Positions 15,052-23,235 of a DNA stretch of 64,000 nt are shown in pieces. Source of the DNA: Caulobacterales bacterium (GTDB taxonomy: Bacteria > Pseudomonadota > Alphaproteobacteria > Caulobacterales > Caulobacteraceae); NCBI GenBank assembly GCA_016183935.1, contig JACPDR010000019.1, positions 62,001 to 126,000 of the forward strand, read 5' to 3'. The translations under genes and the position numbers were made by a program. Within the stretch, counting starts at the first letter, position 1; each line of letters begins with the position of its first letter. Below the pieces are notes generated by a model that did not search any database, had not been told where the DNA came from, and saw only the letters and a program-made list of their open reading frames with translations.

Positions 15052-15981
15052 ATGCTCTCGCCCCGCGCCGCCGCCCTCGCTGTCCTGGTCGTCTCCGCCG
15101 CCGTGCTGGGGCTGGCCCCGATCCTGGTGCGGCTGGCCGACGCGGGCCCGGCGGCGGCGGCCTTCTGGCGGCTGGCCTTCGCCGTGCCGCTGCTGCTGGT
15201 GCTGACCGCCCGGCCCCGCTCGCTTGGCGGCGGCGGCGGGGGGACGGGGCGGCCCACGAAATGGATGGCGCTGGCGGCGCTGTTCTTCGTGCTCGACCTC
15301 AGCTTCTGGCACTACGGCATCGCCTTCACCTCGGTGGCCAACGCCACGGTGCTGACCAATCTGACGCCGGTGGTGGTGACCCTGGTCGCCTGGGTCCTGT
15401 TCCGCGAGCGGCCGCGGGCCCTGTTCGTGCTGGCCCTGGCGCTGGCGCTGGGCGGGGCCTTCGCCATGTCGGCGGGGGCGGACGGGCGGCAGGGCGCGAA
15501 CCCCCGGCTCGGCGACGCCTTCGCCGCCGTCACGGCGCTCTGGTACGCGGGCTATTTCCTCGTGGTGAAGCACGCGCGGGGCGCGGCCTCGGCCGGGCGG
15601 GTCATGCTGTGGTCGACGGCGCTGGGCGCGCCGCTGCTGCTGGCGGTGTCGCTGGCGCTGGGCGAGCCGCTGGTGCCGGGCTCGGCGGCGGGCTGGGCGG
15701 CCTGCGCGGCCATGGGGCTGATGCATGTGATCGGGCAGGGCGGGGTGGCGTGGTCGCTGGGCCGGCTGCCGGCGGCCCTGACCGCCGTGACCGTGCTGAT
15801 CCAGCCGGTCGTCGCGGCCCTGCTCGGCTGGTGGCTGTTCGCCGAGACCATGACCGCGATCCAGCTGACGGGCGGCGCGGCCCTGCTGGGAGGGGTGCTG
15901 CTGGCGCAGTGGTCGTCGCTCAAAAAGACGCCCGGCCGCGTCGGGTCGGGAGGTCCCGAAGGGCCGACGATCGCGGCCTGA
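15052..15981 (+). CDS. DMT superfamily (EamA) transporter
   Basis: 309 residues, about ten hydrophobic helices in two EamA halves: LGLAPILVRLADAGPAAAAFWR near the start, VANATVLTNLTPVVVTL in the first half, and GRLPAALTAVTVLIQPVVAALLGW in the second. These are inner-membrane drug/metabolite exporters; the substrate is not predictable. The ATG at 15052 (MLSPRAAAL) is the first good start of the frame. Confidence 0.85.
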   Translation: MLSPRAAALAVLVVSAAVLGLAPILVRLADAGPAAAAFWRLAFAVPLLLVLTARPRSLGGGGGGTGRPTKWMALAALFFVLDLSFWHYGIAFTSVANATVLTNLTPVVVTLVAWVLFRERPRALFVLALALALGGAFAMSAGADGRQGANPRLGDAFAAVTALWYAGYFLVVKHARGAASAGRVMLWSTALGAPLLLAVSLALGEPLVPGSAAGWAACAAMGLMHVIGQGGVAWSLGRLPAALTAVTVLIQPVVAALLGWWLFAETMTAIQLTGGAALLGGVLLAQWSSLKKTPGRVGSGGPEGPTIAA

Positions 15982-15985
15982 AACA

Positions 15986-16016
15986 AGAAAGGCGCGGAGG
16001 CCGTGGCCGCCGCGCC
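15986..16016 (-). terminator. Rho-independent terminator of the cold shock gene
   Basis: The stem GGCGCGG/CCGCGCC (15991-15997 with 16010-16016) also contains an inner GGCC/GGCC pairing. On the minus strand it is followed by TTTCTTGTTT, a good U-rich tail. It lies 28 bases beyond the cold shock stop codon, between two convergent genes. Confidence 0.72.
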
Positions 16017-16043
16017 CGTCTCATAGATTGGAGGTGGGTCAGC

Positions 16044-16247
16044 TCAGAGGAGCTTGAGGTCCACCGCCGAGGTCTTGCCGCGCTGGGATTCCAGCTCGTA
16101 TTCGACCTTGGCGTTTTCATCGAGGCCTTGCAGGCCCGCCTTCTGGACGGCGGTGATGTGGACGAACACGTCCTGGCCGCCGCCGTCGGGTTGAATGAAG
16201 CCGAAGCCCTTGGTGGGGTTGAACCACTTGACCGTGCCGGTCGCCAT
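16044..16247 (-). CDS. Cold shock protein (CspA family)
   Basis: 67 residues comprising one cold shock domain: [20 protein letters not shown] contains both RNP motifs (KGFGFI and VFVHI). The end is [15 protein letters not shown]. The protein is an RNA chaperone binding single-stranded nucleic acid. About 190 bases of gene-free sequence lie upstream, typical of csp genes with long leaders. Normal length. Confidence 0.95.
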   Translation of the reverse strand: MATGTVKWFNPTKGFGFIQPDGGGQDVFVHITAVQKAGLQGLDENAKVEYELESQRGKTSAVDLKLL

Positions 16248-16441
16248 GTCTGCGTCTCCGTGAACGCGCTTTCCAGGCAGACGCCCCTTCCGGGAGCGCC
16301 CGTCAGCCCATCTGGACGAGCTCATTCAGCGAAGGAGCGAGCACGGGTGTGGACGCCGCGCGAAATCCGGACTGCGGCGACTTTGTCTCGCGCAAAGCGG
16401 GGCCGGTCAACCGCAAACCGAATCGCGCGGCCCGGAACGGC

Positions 16442-17203
16442 TCAGGCGCACAGGCCGCGCGGCGCCCCGTCCAGATGCAGGTGGTCGGCGTGGGCCTCGT
16501 TGTAGTCGGGGGTCAGAACGGTCGAGAACACCCGGCAGGCCCCGTTGCGGATGCGCTTCAGGAACGCCCGCCCCTCCCGGCCCCGCCGGCCCTCGCCGGC
16601 CCAGTCCCCGGCCACCGACACGGTCCTGCCGTCCGCCAGCGTCACCCCGGCGATGTCCAGCGCATTGGCCCGCGCGTGCTCGGACGGCCGCACCGAGACG
16701 TCGGTCTGGCCATAGATGCGCCGGCACGAATAGGAGCCGTAGTTCTCGACCCGCGCGACCCGCGATCCCAATGTCGCCATGGCCGCCGGCTGCAGCACCT
16801 GGCGGTCCCAGATGATGTAGCGCACCGCCAGCGGGCACTGCATGACCAGGCCGCCGGGGGCCAGCGGCGTCACCGCCCCGCCGGTGATCCTGACCGCCCC
16901 GCGCACCACGCAGAAGCCGCCGTCGTCGCGGTCCGGGGCCCGCTCGACGGTGACGCCCGCCTCGCGCAGCACCTGGATGCAGGCGTCGGTGACGGCCTTG
17001 ACCTCCTCGGCGGCGGCGGTGCGGGTCAGTTCGAAATCGGCCACCTTGGCGGCCGTCGCCTGGCCGATCGGATGGCTCAGATCCAGCGGCTTCCACGGCA
17101 GGTCCTGGTGCGGCGCGAAGGCGTTGAGCAGGGCGAAGGCCGCGCACAGCCCCAGACCGGCCTCCCACAGCAGGTTCCAGAAATCGGCGAGATCGCGATC
17201 CAT
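16442..17203 (-). CDS. Extensin-like family protein
   Basis: 253 residues. One N-terminal hydrophobic segment (LLWEAGLGLCAAFALLNAFA) probably anchors it. The C-terminal Extensin-like_C pattern includes CVVRGAVRI, MQCPLAVRYIIWDRQVL, GSYSCRRIYG, SEHARANALDIAGVTL and the HADHLHLD end. The conserved His and Asp residues resemble those of peptidase-like cell-wall enzymes. It lies 7 bases downstream of the serine hydrolase on the same strand, so probably in one operon acting on the envelope. Confidence 0.85.
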   Translation of the reverse strand: MDRDLADFWNLLWEAGLGLCAAFALLNAFAPHQDLPWKPLDLSHPIGQATAAKVADFELTRTAAAEEVKAVTDACIQVLREAGVTVERAPDRDDGGFCVVRGAVRITGGAVTPLAPGGLVMQCPLAVRYIIWDRQVLQPAAMATLGSRVARVENYGSYSCRRIYGQTDVSVRPSEHARANALDIAGVTLADGRTVSVAGDWAGEGRRGREGRAFLKRIRNGACRVFSTVLTPDYNEAHADHLHLDGAPRGLCA

Positions 17204-17210
17204 GCCGGGC

Positions 17211-18311
17211 TCAGTCCGCCGGCGCCGCAGCCAGCCGCCGGACCAGGGCGCGGACCGCCGGCGCGCCGCGCGTCGACTCGTTGGTCAGGGCGACGTAGCC
17301 GACGCCTCCCGCCGGATCGAGCAGGGCGATGGCCTGCCACAGGGTGTTGGAGCCCTCGTGGAGGAGGACCGGACCGTCGGCCCACTCCATCTGCTCGACG
17401 GCCCACCCCAGCGCATAGGCGCGGCCCGCGCCTGCCCCGGGCGTGCCCAGGGTCTCGATGGTGGCCCGGCTCAGCACATCGTCGCCCCCCGTCAGGAACA
17501 GGCCCAGGAACCTGGCGTAGTCGGGCAGGCTCATGTGCACCGTTCCGGCCGGTCCCATCAGCCGCGGATTGTCGGGCTTGAGGGCGGGGTCGAGCGGCGT
17601 CATCACGCCGGCCAGGGTCTGGTGACCCCACGGCTGGTCGCCTTCGGGCGCGCCGAAACCGCCGGTGGTGATGCCCAGCGGCTCGAACAGCTCGGCCGTC
17701 ATCGCCGCCTCCCACGACCCGCGGGTGATCCGCTCGATGGCCGCGCCGGCGAGGATGTAATTTATGTTGGCGTAGGCGTAGGTCCCGACCATCCCGCCCG
17801 GCCCGGCGGCCAGCGCCGCACGCACCCGATCCAGCCGTTGCTCGATGATCGGCCGCGGATCGTCGCGCGCGGCGACCCGAAGATCGCGCGGCAACAGGTC
17901 GTCGTCGCGCAGGCCGGCGTGATGCGACATCAGTTGCTCGACCGTCACCCCTTCCCAGGCAGGGTGGGCGGCGATCTCCGGGAAGATGTCGATCATCGGC
18001 CGGCCCCAACGGGTCAGACCGTGCTCGACCAGCCGGCCATAGACCGCCGCCGTCATGGCCTTGGTGTTCGAGCCGAGGTGCCAGCGGTCCGCGAGGGTGG
18101 CCGCGTCGGAGGAGCCGGCCCGCCGCACCCCGCGTACGCCCGACCAGCGGAGGCCGTCGCGACCGACGATCCCCGCCGCCAGCGCGGGCGGGGCGTGCTC
18201 TGCGAAGACGGCGTCCAGCACCGCGTCGGGCGTCTCTTGCGCGCGGGCCGGTCGGGCCAGGCCCATGACCGCCGCCGCCCCGATCACGCTCATCGCCGTC
18301 CGTCGGTCCAT
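17211..18311 (-). CDS. Serine hydrolase of the beta-lactamase/DD-peptidase fold
   Basis: 366 residues with a Tat-like signal (MDRRTAMSVIGAAAVMGLARPARAQ). The active-site SxxK motif is LGSNTKAMTA near residue 82, and the second motif YANINY lies at about 185. The late motif region includes HEGSNTLWQ. Class C beta-lactamase-like family proteins hydrolyse peptides or esters in the periplasm; true antibiotic resistance cannot be inferred. It is followed closely by the extensin-like gene. Confidence 0.87.
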   Translation of the reverse strand: MDRRTAMSVIGAAAVMGLARPARAQETPDAVLDAVFAEHAPPALAAGIVGRDGLRWSGVRGVRRAGSSDAATLADRWHLGSNTKAMTAAVYGRLVEHGLTRWGRPMIDIFPEIAAHPAWEGVTVEQLMSHHAGLRDDDLLPRDLRVAARDDPRPIIEQRLDRVRAALAAGPGGMVGTYAYANINYILAGAAIERITRGSWEAAMTAELFEPLGITTGGFGAPEGDQPWGHQTLAGVMTPLDPALKPDNPRLMGPAGTVHMSLPDYARFLGLFLTGGDDVLSRATIETLGTPGAGAGRAYALGWAVEQMEWADGPVLLHEGSNTLWQAIALLDPAGGVGYVALTNESTRGAPAVRALVRRLAAAPAD

Positions 18312-18378
18312 GGGTTCGCTCCCGCGCCGCTGCTCGAACAGGCTTGCCCGACCCGGGCGGCGGCCTCAAGGTCCCGGC

Positions 18379-19128
18379 ATGGGAAAGAAGAACGACGCCT
18401 ACGAGAAGGAACTGGTGAAGCTGCAGGTCCTGCTGGTCGACACCCAGGCTTGGGCGATCGAGACCGGCCAGCGGGTCCTCATCGTGTTCGAGGGCCGCGA
18501 CGCCGCCGGCAAGGACGGGGCGATCAAGCGGGTCACCGAATACATGGCCCCGCGCCAGACCCGGGTCGTGGCGCTGCCCAAGCCGACCGAGCGCGAGACC
18601 AGCCAGTGGTATTTCCAGCGGTACGCGCCCTATCTGCCCGCGGCGGGCGAAACGGTGATCTTCAACCGCTCCTGGTACAATCGGGCCGGGGTGGAGCCCG
18701 TGATGGGGTTCTGTACGCCGGAGCAGCACGCGACGTTTCTCAAGGAAGCGCCGCGGTTCGAGGACATGCTGGTCGACGAGGGGATATTGCTGATCAAGCT
18801 GTGGCTCGACATCTCCCGGGAAGAACAGGCCGAACGGCTGGCCGAGCGCGTCGATGATCCCCTCAAGCGGTTCAAAACGTCGTCGCTCGACGCCGAGGGG
18901 CAGAAGCGCTGGGACGCCTATTCGGCGGCCCGGGATCGCATGCTGGCCGAGACCGACACCGGTTCCGCGCCGTGGACGGTGGTCTCGACCGACCACAAGA
19001 AGACCGCCCGGCTCAACATCATCCGCCACATCCTGCGCCGCATCGGCGGTCCGGGCGCGAAGGCCGAGGCGCCCGATCCCGAGGTGATCTTCCCGGCCTC
19101 GAAGGCGGCGGGCCGTCTGGCCGCCTAG
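18379..19128 (+). CDS. ppk2: Polyphosphate kinase 2 family protein
   Basis: 249 residues with the PPK2 core: Walker A FEGRDAAGKDGAIKRV, KPTERETSQWYFQRY, NRSWYNRAGVEPVMGF and KLWLDISREEQAERL. PPK2 enzymes use polyphosphate to phosphorylate nucleotides or the reverse. The start MGKKNDAYEKEL at 18379 is the normal N-terminus of short single-domain members. Its stop TAG lies inside a CTAG that also supplies the stop of the convergent GluQ-RS gene. Confidence 0.93.
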   Translation: MGKKNDAYEKELVKLQVLLVDTQAWAIETGQRVLIVFEGRDAAGKDGAIKRVTEYMAPRQTRVVALPKPTERETSQWYFQRYAPYLPAAGETVIFNRSWYNRAGVEPVMGFCTPEQHATFLKEAPRFEDMLVDEGILLIKLWLDISREEQAERLAERVDDPLKRFKTSSLDAEGQKRWDAYSAARDRMLAETDTGSAPWTVVSTDHKKTARLNIIRHILRRIGGPGAKAEAPDPEVIFPASKAAGRLAA

Positions 19129-19973
19129 AAGCCCAGTTCCGCCCGCAGCGTCACCGGGTTGACGCCTTCGGCCTTCAACTGCGCCAGCGTCATCGACTGG
19201 TCCCGCTTGGCGAACCGCCGGCCGTCCTCGCCGGTCAGCAGCCGGTGGTGGCGATAGACCGGCGTCGGCCACCCCATCAGCGCCTGCAGCAGCACCTGCA
19301 CGTGCGCCGCCTCGAACAGGTCCCGGCCACGGATCACATGGGTGACGCCCTGCAGGTCGTCGTCATTGGTGACCGCGACGTGATAGGCGGCCCCGGCGTC
19401 CTTGCGCGCCACCACGACATCGCCCGCGGTTTCAGGCCTGGCCCGGATCAACCCGCGTTCGCCGGCGGGGCCTTCGCCCTCCTCGACGAAGGCCAGCGCC
19501 TCCCAGGCCCGCCCGCCGAGCGCCTCGCGCGCGCGGTCAAGCGACAGCCGCCAGGCGAACGGCCGTCCCTCGGCCAGCAGGACGGCCTCCTCGTCGGCCG
19601 GATGCGGCCCCGGACGGACCGCTTCGGCGGGGCCGTGCGGCGCGTCGCCGATGGCGTCGAGGATTTCCTTACGGGTGCGGAAACAGCGGTACAGCAGGCC
19701 TCGCCGGTCCAGCACGTCCACCACGCCGGCGTAGTCGGTCAGATGGTCCGATTGCCGCCGCACCGGTTGCTCCCAGTCCAGGCCCAGCCAGGCCAGGTCC
19801 TCGAGAATGCCGGCTTCGAATTCGGGTCGGCAGCGGGTCGGATCGATGTCCTCGATGCGCACGAGGAATCGGCCGCCCGCGGCCCTGGCCGCACCCCACG
19901 CCGTCAGGGCGGAGAAGGCGTGGCCCTTGTGCAGCCGGCCGGTGGGCGAGGGAGCGAAGCGGGTGACGAACAT
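19125..19973 (-). CDS. gluQRS: Glutamyl-Q tRNA(Asp) synthetase
   Basis: 282 residues resembling the GluRS catalytic domain without an anticodon-binding domain. FVTRFAPSPTGRLHKGHAFSA carries the HIGH-type motif as HKGH; VRIEDIDPTRC and the KMSKS-like FAKRDQSMTL follow. The enzyme attaches glutamate to queuosine in tRNA-Asp. The ATG at 19973 was chosen, since the family begins a few residues before RFAPSPTG; an earlier ATG at 20006 would add 11 residues. Confidence 0.92.
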   Translation of the reverse strand: MFVTRFAPSPTGRLHKGHAFSALTAWGAARAAGGRFLVRIEDIDPTRCRPEFEAGILEDLAWLGLDWEQPVRRQSDHLTDYAGVVDVLDRRGLLYRCFRTRKEILDAIGDAPHGPAEAVRPGPHPADEEAVLLAEGRPFAWRLSLDRAREALGGRAWEALAFVEEGEGPAGERGLIRARPETAGDVVVARKDAGAAYHVAVTNDDDLQGVTHVIRGRDLFEAAHVQVLLQALMGWPTPVYRHHRLLTGEDGRRFAKRDQSMTLAQLKAEGVNPVTLRAELGF

Positions 19974-20049
19974 CGGAGCAGGATAGCGGGAACCGGACGC
20001 GATCACATCCGGCGCTTGTGACGTCCGAAGCCGCCGCTAGGGTCGCCGT

Positions 20050-20706
20050 ATGCAGACACCCTACTGGCTGGACGATATCGACGCGGCGCGGCGGACCATC
20101 GTCGAACTCGACCCCTCGCTGGCGCGCGCCCATGCCCAGACCCCGGCCTTCGAGTGGCGACGCCGCATCGGCGGGTTCGAGGGCCTGTTTCACATGATCG
20201 TCGATCAGCAGGTCTCGCTCGCCTCGGCCGCCGCGATCTGGGCGCGCGTCGAGGCGGGCCTGGGCGGAGAGGTGACGCCGGACCGCGTGCTGGCCACGGA
20301 CATCGAAACGCTGCGCAGCTTTGGCCTGTCGATCCAGAAGGCGACCTATGGGCACGAGATCGCTCTGGCCCATGTCGAAGGCCGGATCGATTTCGATCAC
20401 CTCGAGCGGCTTTCGGACGAGGAGGCGATCGCCCGGCTTGTGGCGATCAAGGGCGTCGGCAAGTGGACGGCCGAGACCTTCCTGATGTTCTGCGAAGGGC
20501 GCCGGGACGTCTTCCCCGCCGGCGACATCGCGCTGCAGGAGGCGATGCGTTGGGCCGACGGCGCGGCGCTGCGTCCGCGCGAGAAGGAGGCCTATCTCCG
20601 CGCCGAAGCCTGGCGGCCCCATCGCAGCATTGCGGCGCATCTGCTCTGGGGATGGTATGGAGCGGTCAAGCGTGGCGAGATCGCGCTGGAGGAGCCGTAT
20701 CCGTGA
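20050..20706 (+). CDS. DNA-3-methyladenine glycosylase (AlkA-like, HhH-GPD)
   Basis: 218 residues. Visible: FHMIVDQQVSLASAAAIW, the helix-hairpin-helix LVAIKGVGKWTAETFLMF at about 135-152, and the catalytic-Asp region VFPAGDIALQEAMRW at about 158-172. The short form lacks the AlkA N-terminal domain. The enzyme would excise alkylated bases. The next gene begins with GTG overlapping this stop (GTGA), so they are translationally coupled. Confidence 0.9.
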   Translation: MQTPYWLDDIDAARRTIVELDPSLARAHAQTPAFEWRRRIGGFEGLFHMIVDQQVSLASAAAIWARVEAGLGGEVTPDRVLATDIETLRSFGLSIQKATYGHEIALAHVEGRIDFDHLERLSDEEAIARLVAIKGVGKWTAETFLMFCEGRRDVFPAGDIALQEAMRWADGAALRPREKEAYLRAEAWRPHRSIAAHLLWGWYGAVKRGEIALEEPYP

Positions 20707-21359
20707 TCGACGCCCCGACGCTCGAGGCTCTCAGCGAGCCGATCCTGCCGTCCCTCTACGTGCTCGACTACGCCGGCGTCGCCGTGTTCGGCGCGACCGG
20801 CGCCCTGGCCGCCGCGCGAGAGAAGCATGATCTGGTCACCCTGGCCTTCTTCGCGGCGATCACCGGCGTCGGCGGCGGCACCTTGCGCGACCTCCTGATC
20901 GATGCGCCGGTCTTCTGGGTGCAGGACTGGCGCTACATCGCCATCTGCCTGATCGCGACGCTGGTTGTCTGGTTCCTCGGCCAGAGAGCGTGGCGTTTCC
21001 GGGCCCTGCTGTGGCTCGACGCGATCGGCCTCGCCGCCTACGGCGTTCTCGGCGCGGCCAAGACCGAGGCGTTGGGCGGGGCGCCGCTGCTCTGCATCGT
21101 CATGGGCGCCCTGACGGCCTGCTTCGGAGGCGTCGTGCGCGATCTGCTGGCGGGCCAGCCATCCATCCTGTTGCGGCGCGAGATCACCGTCACCGCGGCC
21201 CTGGTGGCGGCCACCGCCTATGTCGCGTTGAAAGCCCTCGGCCTGTCCAATCTGGGCGCCGCCCTGATCGCCGCCCCGTGCGGTTTCGCCCTGCGCGCCG
21301 GCGCCCTGACCTGGGGCTGGAGCCTGCCGTCCTTCCCCGGGAGCACGGCGCGCGGCTGA
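20703..21359 (+). CDS. Trimeric intracellular cation channel (TRIC)/UPF0126 family protein
   Basis: 218 residues starting at GTG 20703. Two repeated three-helix units typical of UPF0126 appear: LDYAGVAVFGATGALAAAR with GVGGGTLRDLLI, then LDAIGLAAYGVLGAAK with ACFGGVVRDLLAG. Each has the Gly-rich GGxxRD motif. Bacterial members form trimeric K+-permeable channels. Coupled by a 4-base overlap to the glycosylase gene, with no obvious functional link. Confidence 0.9.
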   Translation: MIDAPTLEALSEPILPSLYVLDYAGVAVFGATGALAAAREKHDLVTLAFFAAITGVGGGTLRDLLIDAPVFWVQDWRYIAICLIATLVVWFLGQRAWRFRALLWLDAIGLAAYGVLGAAKTEALGGAPLLCIVMGALTACFGGVVRDLLAGQPSILLRREITVTAALVAATAYVALKALGLSNLGAALIAAPCGFALRAGALTWGWSLPSFPGSTARG

Positions 21360-21492
21360 GCGTTGTAAAACCCTCATCGCCGCGTCATCGCCAAGCTGTC
21401 GAATCAGGCGTAGATTCGGGGCATAGCCAGGGAAGGAGACGTGTCTTCAGTCCGGTCGCGTCAATAAGCCTCGTCCACACGGCGAGGGCCTG

Positions 21493-22053
21493 ATGCAGGT
21501 CCTGAGCCGTCCCCCGTCCGGCTGGCCCGCGCTGGTGCTCAACGCTGACTTCCGGCCGCTGTCCTATTATCCGCTGTCGATCTGGCCGTGGGAGGAGGTG
21601 GTCAAGGCGGTGTACCAGGACCGCGTCGACGTGGTCTCGACCTATGACAAGGTCGTCCGCAGCCCCTCGATGGAGATCGTCCTGCCCAGCGTGATCGCGC
21701 TGAAGAACTACGTCGATCAGGACCGACAGCCCGCCTTCACCCGCTTCAACGTCTTCCTGCGCGACGGCTTCGCCTGCCAGTACTGCAACGCGACGACCGA
21801 ACTGACCTTCGACCATGTCATCCCGCGCAGCCGGGGCGGACGCACGACCTGGGAGAACATTGTCGCCGCCTGCAGCCCCTGCAATCTGAGGAAGGGTGGG
21901 CGCACGCCCCAGCAGGCCGGCATGCCGATGCGCCGCGCGCCGCACCGGCCCAGCGCCTGGCAACTGCAGGAGTTCGGCCGCCGCTTCCCGCCGCACTACC
22001 TGCACCAGAGCTGGCTCGACTACCTCTACTGGGACATCGAGCTCGAGCCCTGA
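21493..22053 (+). CDS. HNH endonuclease family protein
   Basis: 186 residues. Residues about 85-140 carry the HNH site: CQYCN, LTFDHVIPRSRGGRTTWENIVAAC and SPCNLRKGGRTP, with two CxxC zinc pairs. The N-terminus (LVLNADFRPLSYYPLSIWPWE) is typical of the widespread chromosomal HNH family linked to general DNA metabolism in alphaproteobacteria, not of homing enzymes. Its biological role is not established. Confidence 0.9.
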   Translation: MQVLSRPPSGWPALVLNADFRPLSYYPLSIWPWEEVVKAVYQDRVDVVSTYDKVVRSPSMEIVLPSVIALKNYVDQDRQPAFTRFNVFLRDGFACQYCNATTELTFDHVIPRSRGGRTTWENIVAACSPCNLRKGGRTPQQAGMPMRRAPHRPSAWQLQEFGRRFPPHYLHQSWLDYLYWDIELEP

Positions 22054-22178
22054 TCCGCCGAGCTCGACGGCGGCAGGCGTCGCGGTTCGGCGACCGTTGG
22101 TTAACCGGAAGATGGGCGGGAAGGGGAACCGAACACGCTCAATCCGGTTTGCGATCGGGGCCAATCGAGAGAGATATC

Positions 22179-22403
22179 ATGAAGAAGACGCTTGCCGCCC
22201 TCGCCGCCGGATCACTGCTGATCGCGGGTCAGGCCGCCGCCACCAGCCAAAGCGCGACCGCCCGCGTTGGAGACCGCGTAGGGGCGGAAGCCGGGAGTTC
22301 CAGCGAATTCCTCGGCATTCCCGTGATCGGTCTCCTCGCGATCGCCGGCGTGATCGCCGCCGCGGTCGTGGTCGTTTCGGACGACGATTCCGAGAGCGAC
22401 TGA
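22179..22403 (+). CDS. Small secreted/membrane protein, 74 residues (paralogue of 32838-33062)
   Basis: MKKTLAALAAGSLLIAGQAA forms a signal peptide. Then come ARVGDRVGAEAG...SSEF, a hydrophobic helix (IGLLAIAGVIAAAVVVV) and an acidic tail SDDDSESD. The copy at 32838-33062 has the same length and the same order of motifs. A GGTTAACC sequence, similar to a CtrA half-site, lies about 80 bases upstream. Function unknown. Confidence 0.75.
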   Translation: MKKTLAALAAGSLLIAGQAAATSQSATARVGDRVGAEAGSSSEFLGIPVIGLLAIAGVIAAAVVVVSDDDSESD

Positions 22404-22458
22404 TTTCCCCTCCCCCTGACCGATTGACGAAACCATGGGGCCGGCGCAGTCCGGCCCC

Positions 22459-23235
22459 ATGAAAGTTCGTGTCCGCGCCGACCTCGTCTATCGCTTCGAT
22501 CCGCCGACCGATGCGATCTACAAGATCCAGGTCGCGCACTGGCCCGGCCAGACCATCCTCGACGAACGCCTGACCACCTCCCCACTCGTCGACTTCGTCG
22601 AGGACCGGGACGAGGAGTTCGGGGCGCGAACGCTGCGCGCCCATCTGTCTGGCGACGTGGCCCTGACCTACGAGGCGCTGGTCGACAACGGCACATTGAA
22701 GGGCCTGCCTCCGGTCACGATCCAGCACGACTGGGGCGACCTGCCGGCCGAGGTGCTGACCTATCTCTGGCCGAGCCGCTACTGCCCTTCGGACCAGTTC
22801 GGGCGCTTTGTAGAGCGGACCTTCGGCGGCGCCGTCGGCGGCGACCGGGTGCTGAAGATCCTCGACTGGATCAAGGCCGAAATCGACTACGAGCCGGGCG
22901 CGTCAGACAGCGAAACCACCGCGGCGCGCACCTTCATCGACCGCGCCGGCGTGTGCCGCGATTTCACCCATATGGGCATCACCCTGTGCCGCGCCTCGGG
23001 CATCCCGGCCCGGGCGGTCAGCGCCTACGCGCATCAGCTAACGCCGCCGGACTTCCACGCCATCTTCGAGGTCTGGCTGTCCGACGGCTGGTGGCTGGTC
23101 GATCCGACCGGGCTTGCGCCGGTCGAAGGGCTGGTGCGGATCGCCTGCGGCCGCGACGCCGCCGACATCGCCTTCCTGACCACCCAGGGCGCCTGCCGGC
23201 TGGTGCGCCAATCGGTGACGGCCGAGGCGGTCTAG
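22459..23235 (+). CDS. Transglutaminase-like cysteine protease family protein
   Basis: 258 residues. The catalytic triad is readable: Cys in RAGVCRDFTHMGI, His in DFHAIFEVWL and Asp in LVDPTGLAPV. The N-terminal half is the beta-rich domain usual in this family (transglutaminase-like, N-terminal region). It is probably cytoplasmic, as no signal peptide is seen. Its stop shares a CTAG with the convergent M1 peptidase gene. Confidence 0.9.
   Translation: MKVRVRADLVYRFDPPTDAIYKIQVAHWPGQTILDERLTTSPLVDFVEDRDEEFGARTLRAHLSGDVALTYEALVDNGTLKGLPPVTIQHDWGDLPAEVLTYLWPSRYCPSDQFGRFVERTFGGAVGGDRVLKILDWIKAEIDYEPGASDSETTAARTFIDRAGVCRDFTHMGITLCRASGIPARAVSAYAHQLTPPDFHAIFEVWLSDGWWLVDPTGLAPVEGLVRIACGRDAADIAFLTTQGACRLVRQSVTAEAV

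Noticed and set aside
17211-18311. Beta-lactamase resistance gene
   Set aside because: The SxxK and YxN motifs fit the wide serine hydrolase family; there is no specific evidence for beta-lactam hydrolysis.
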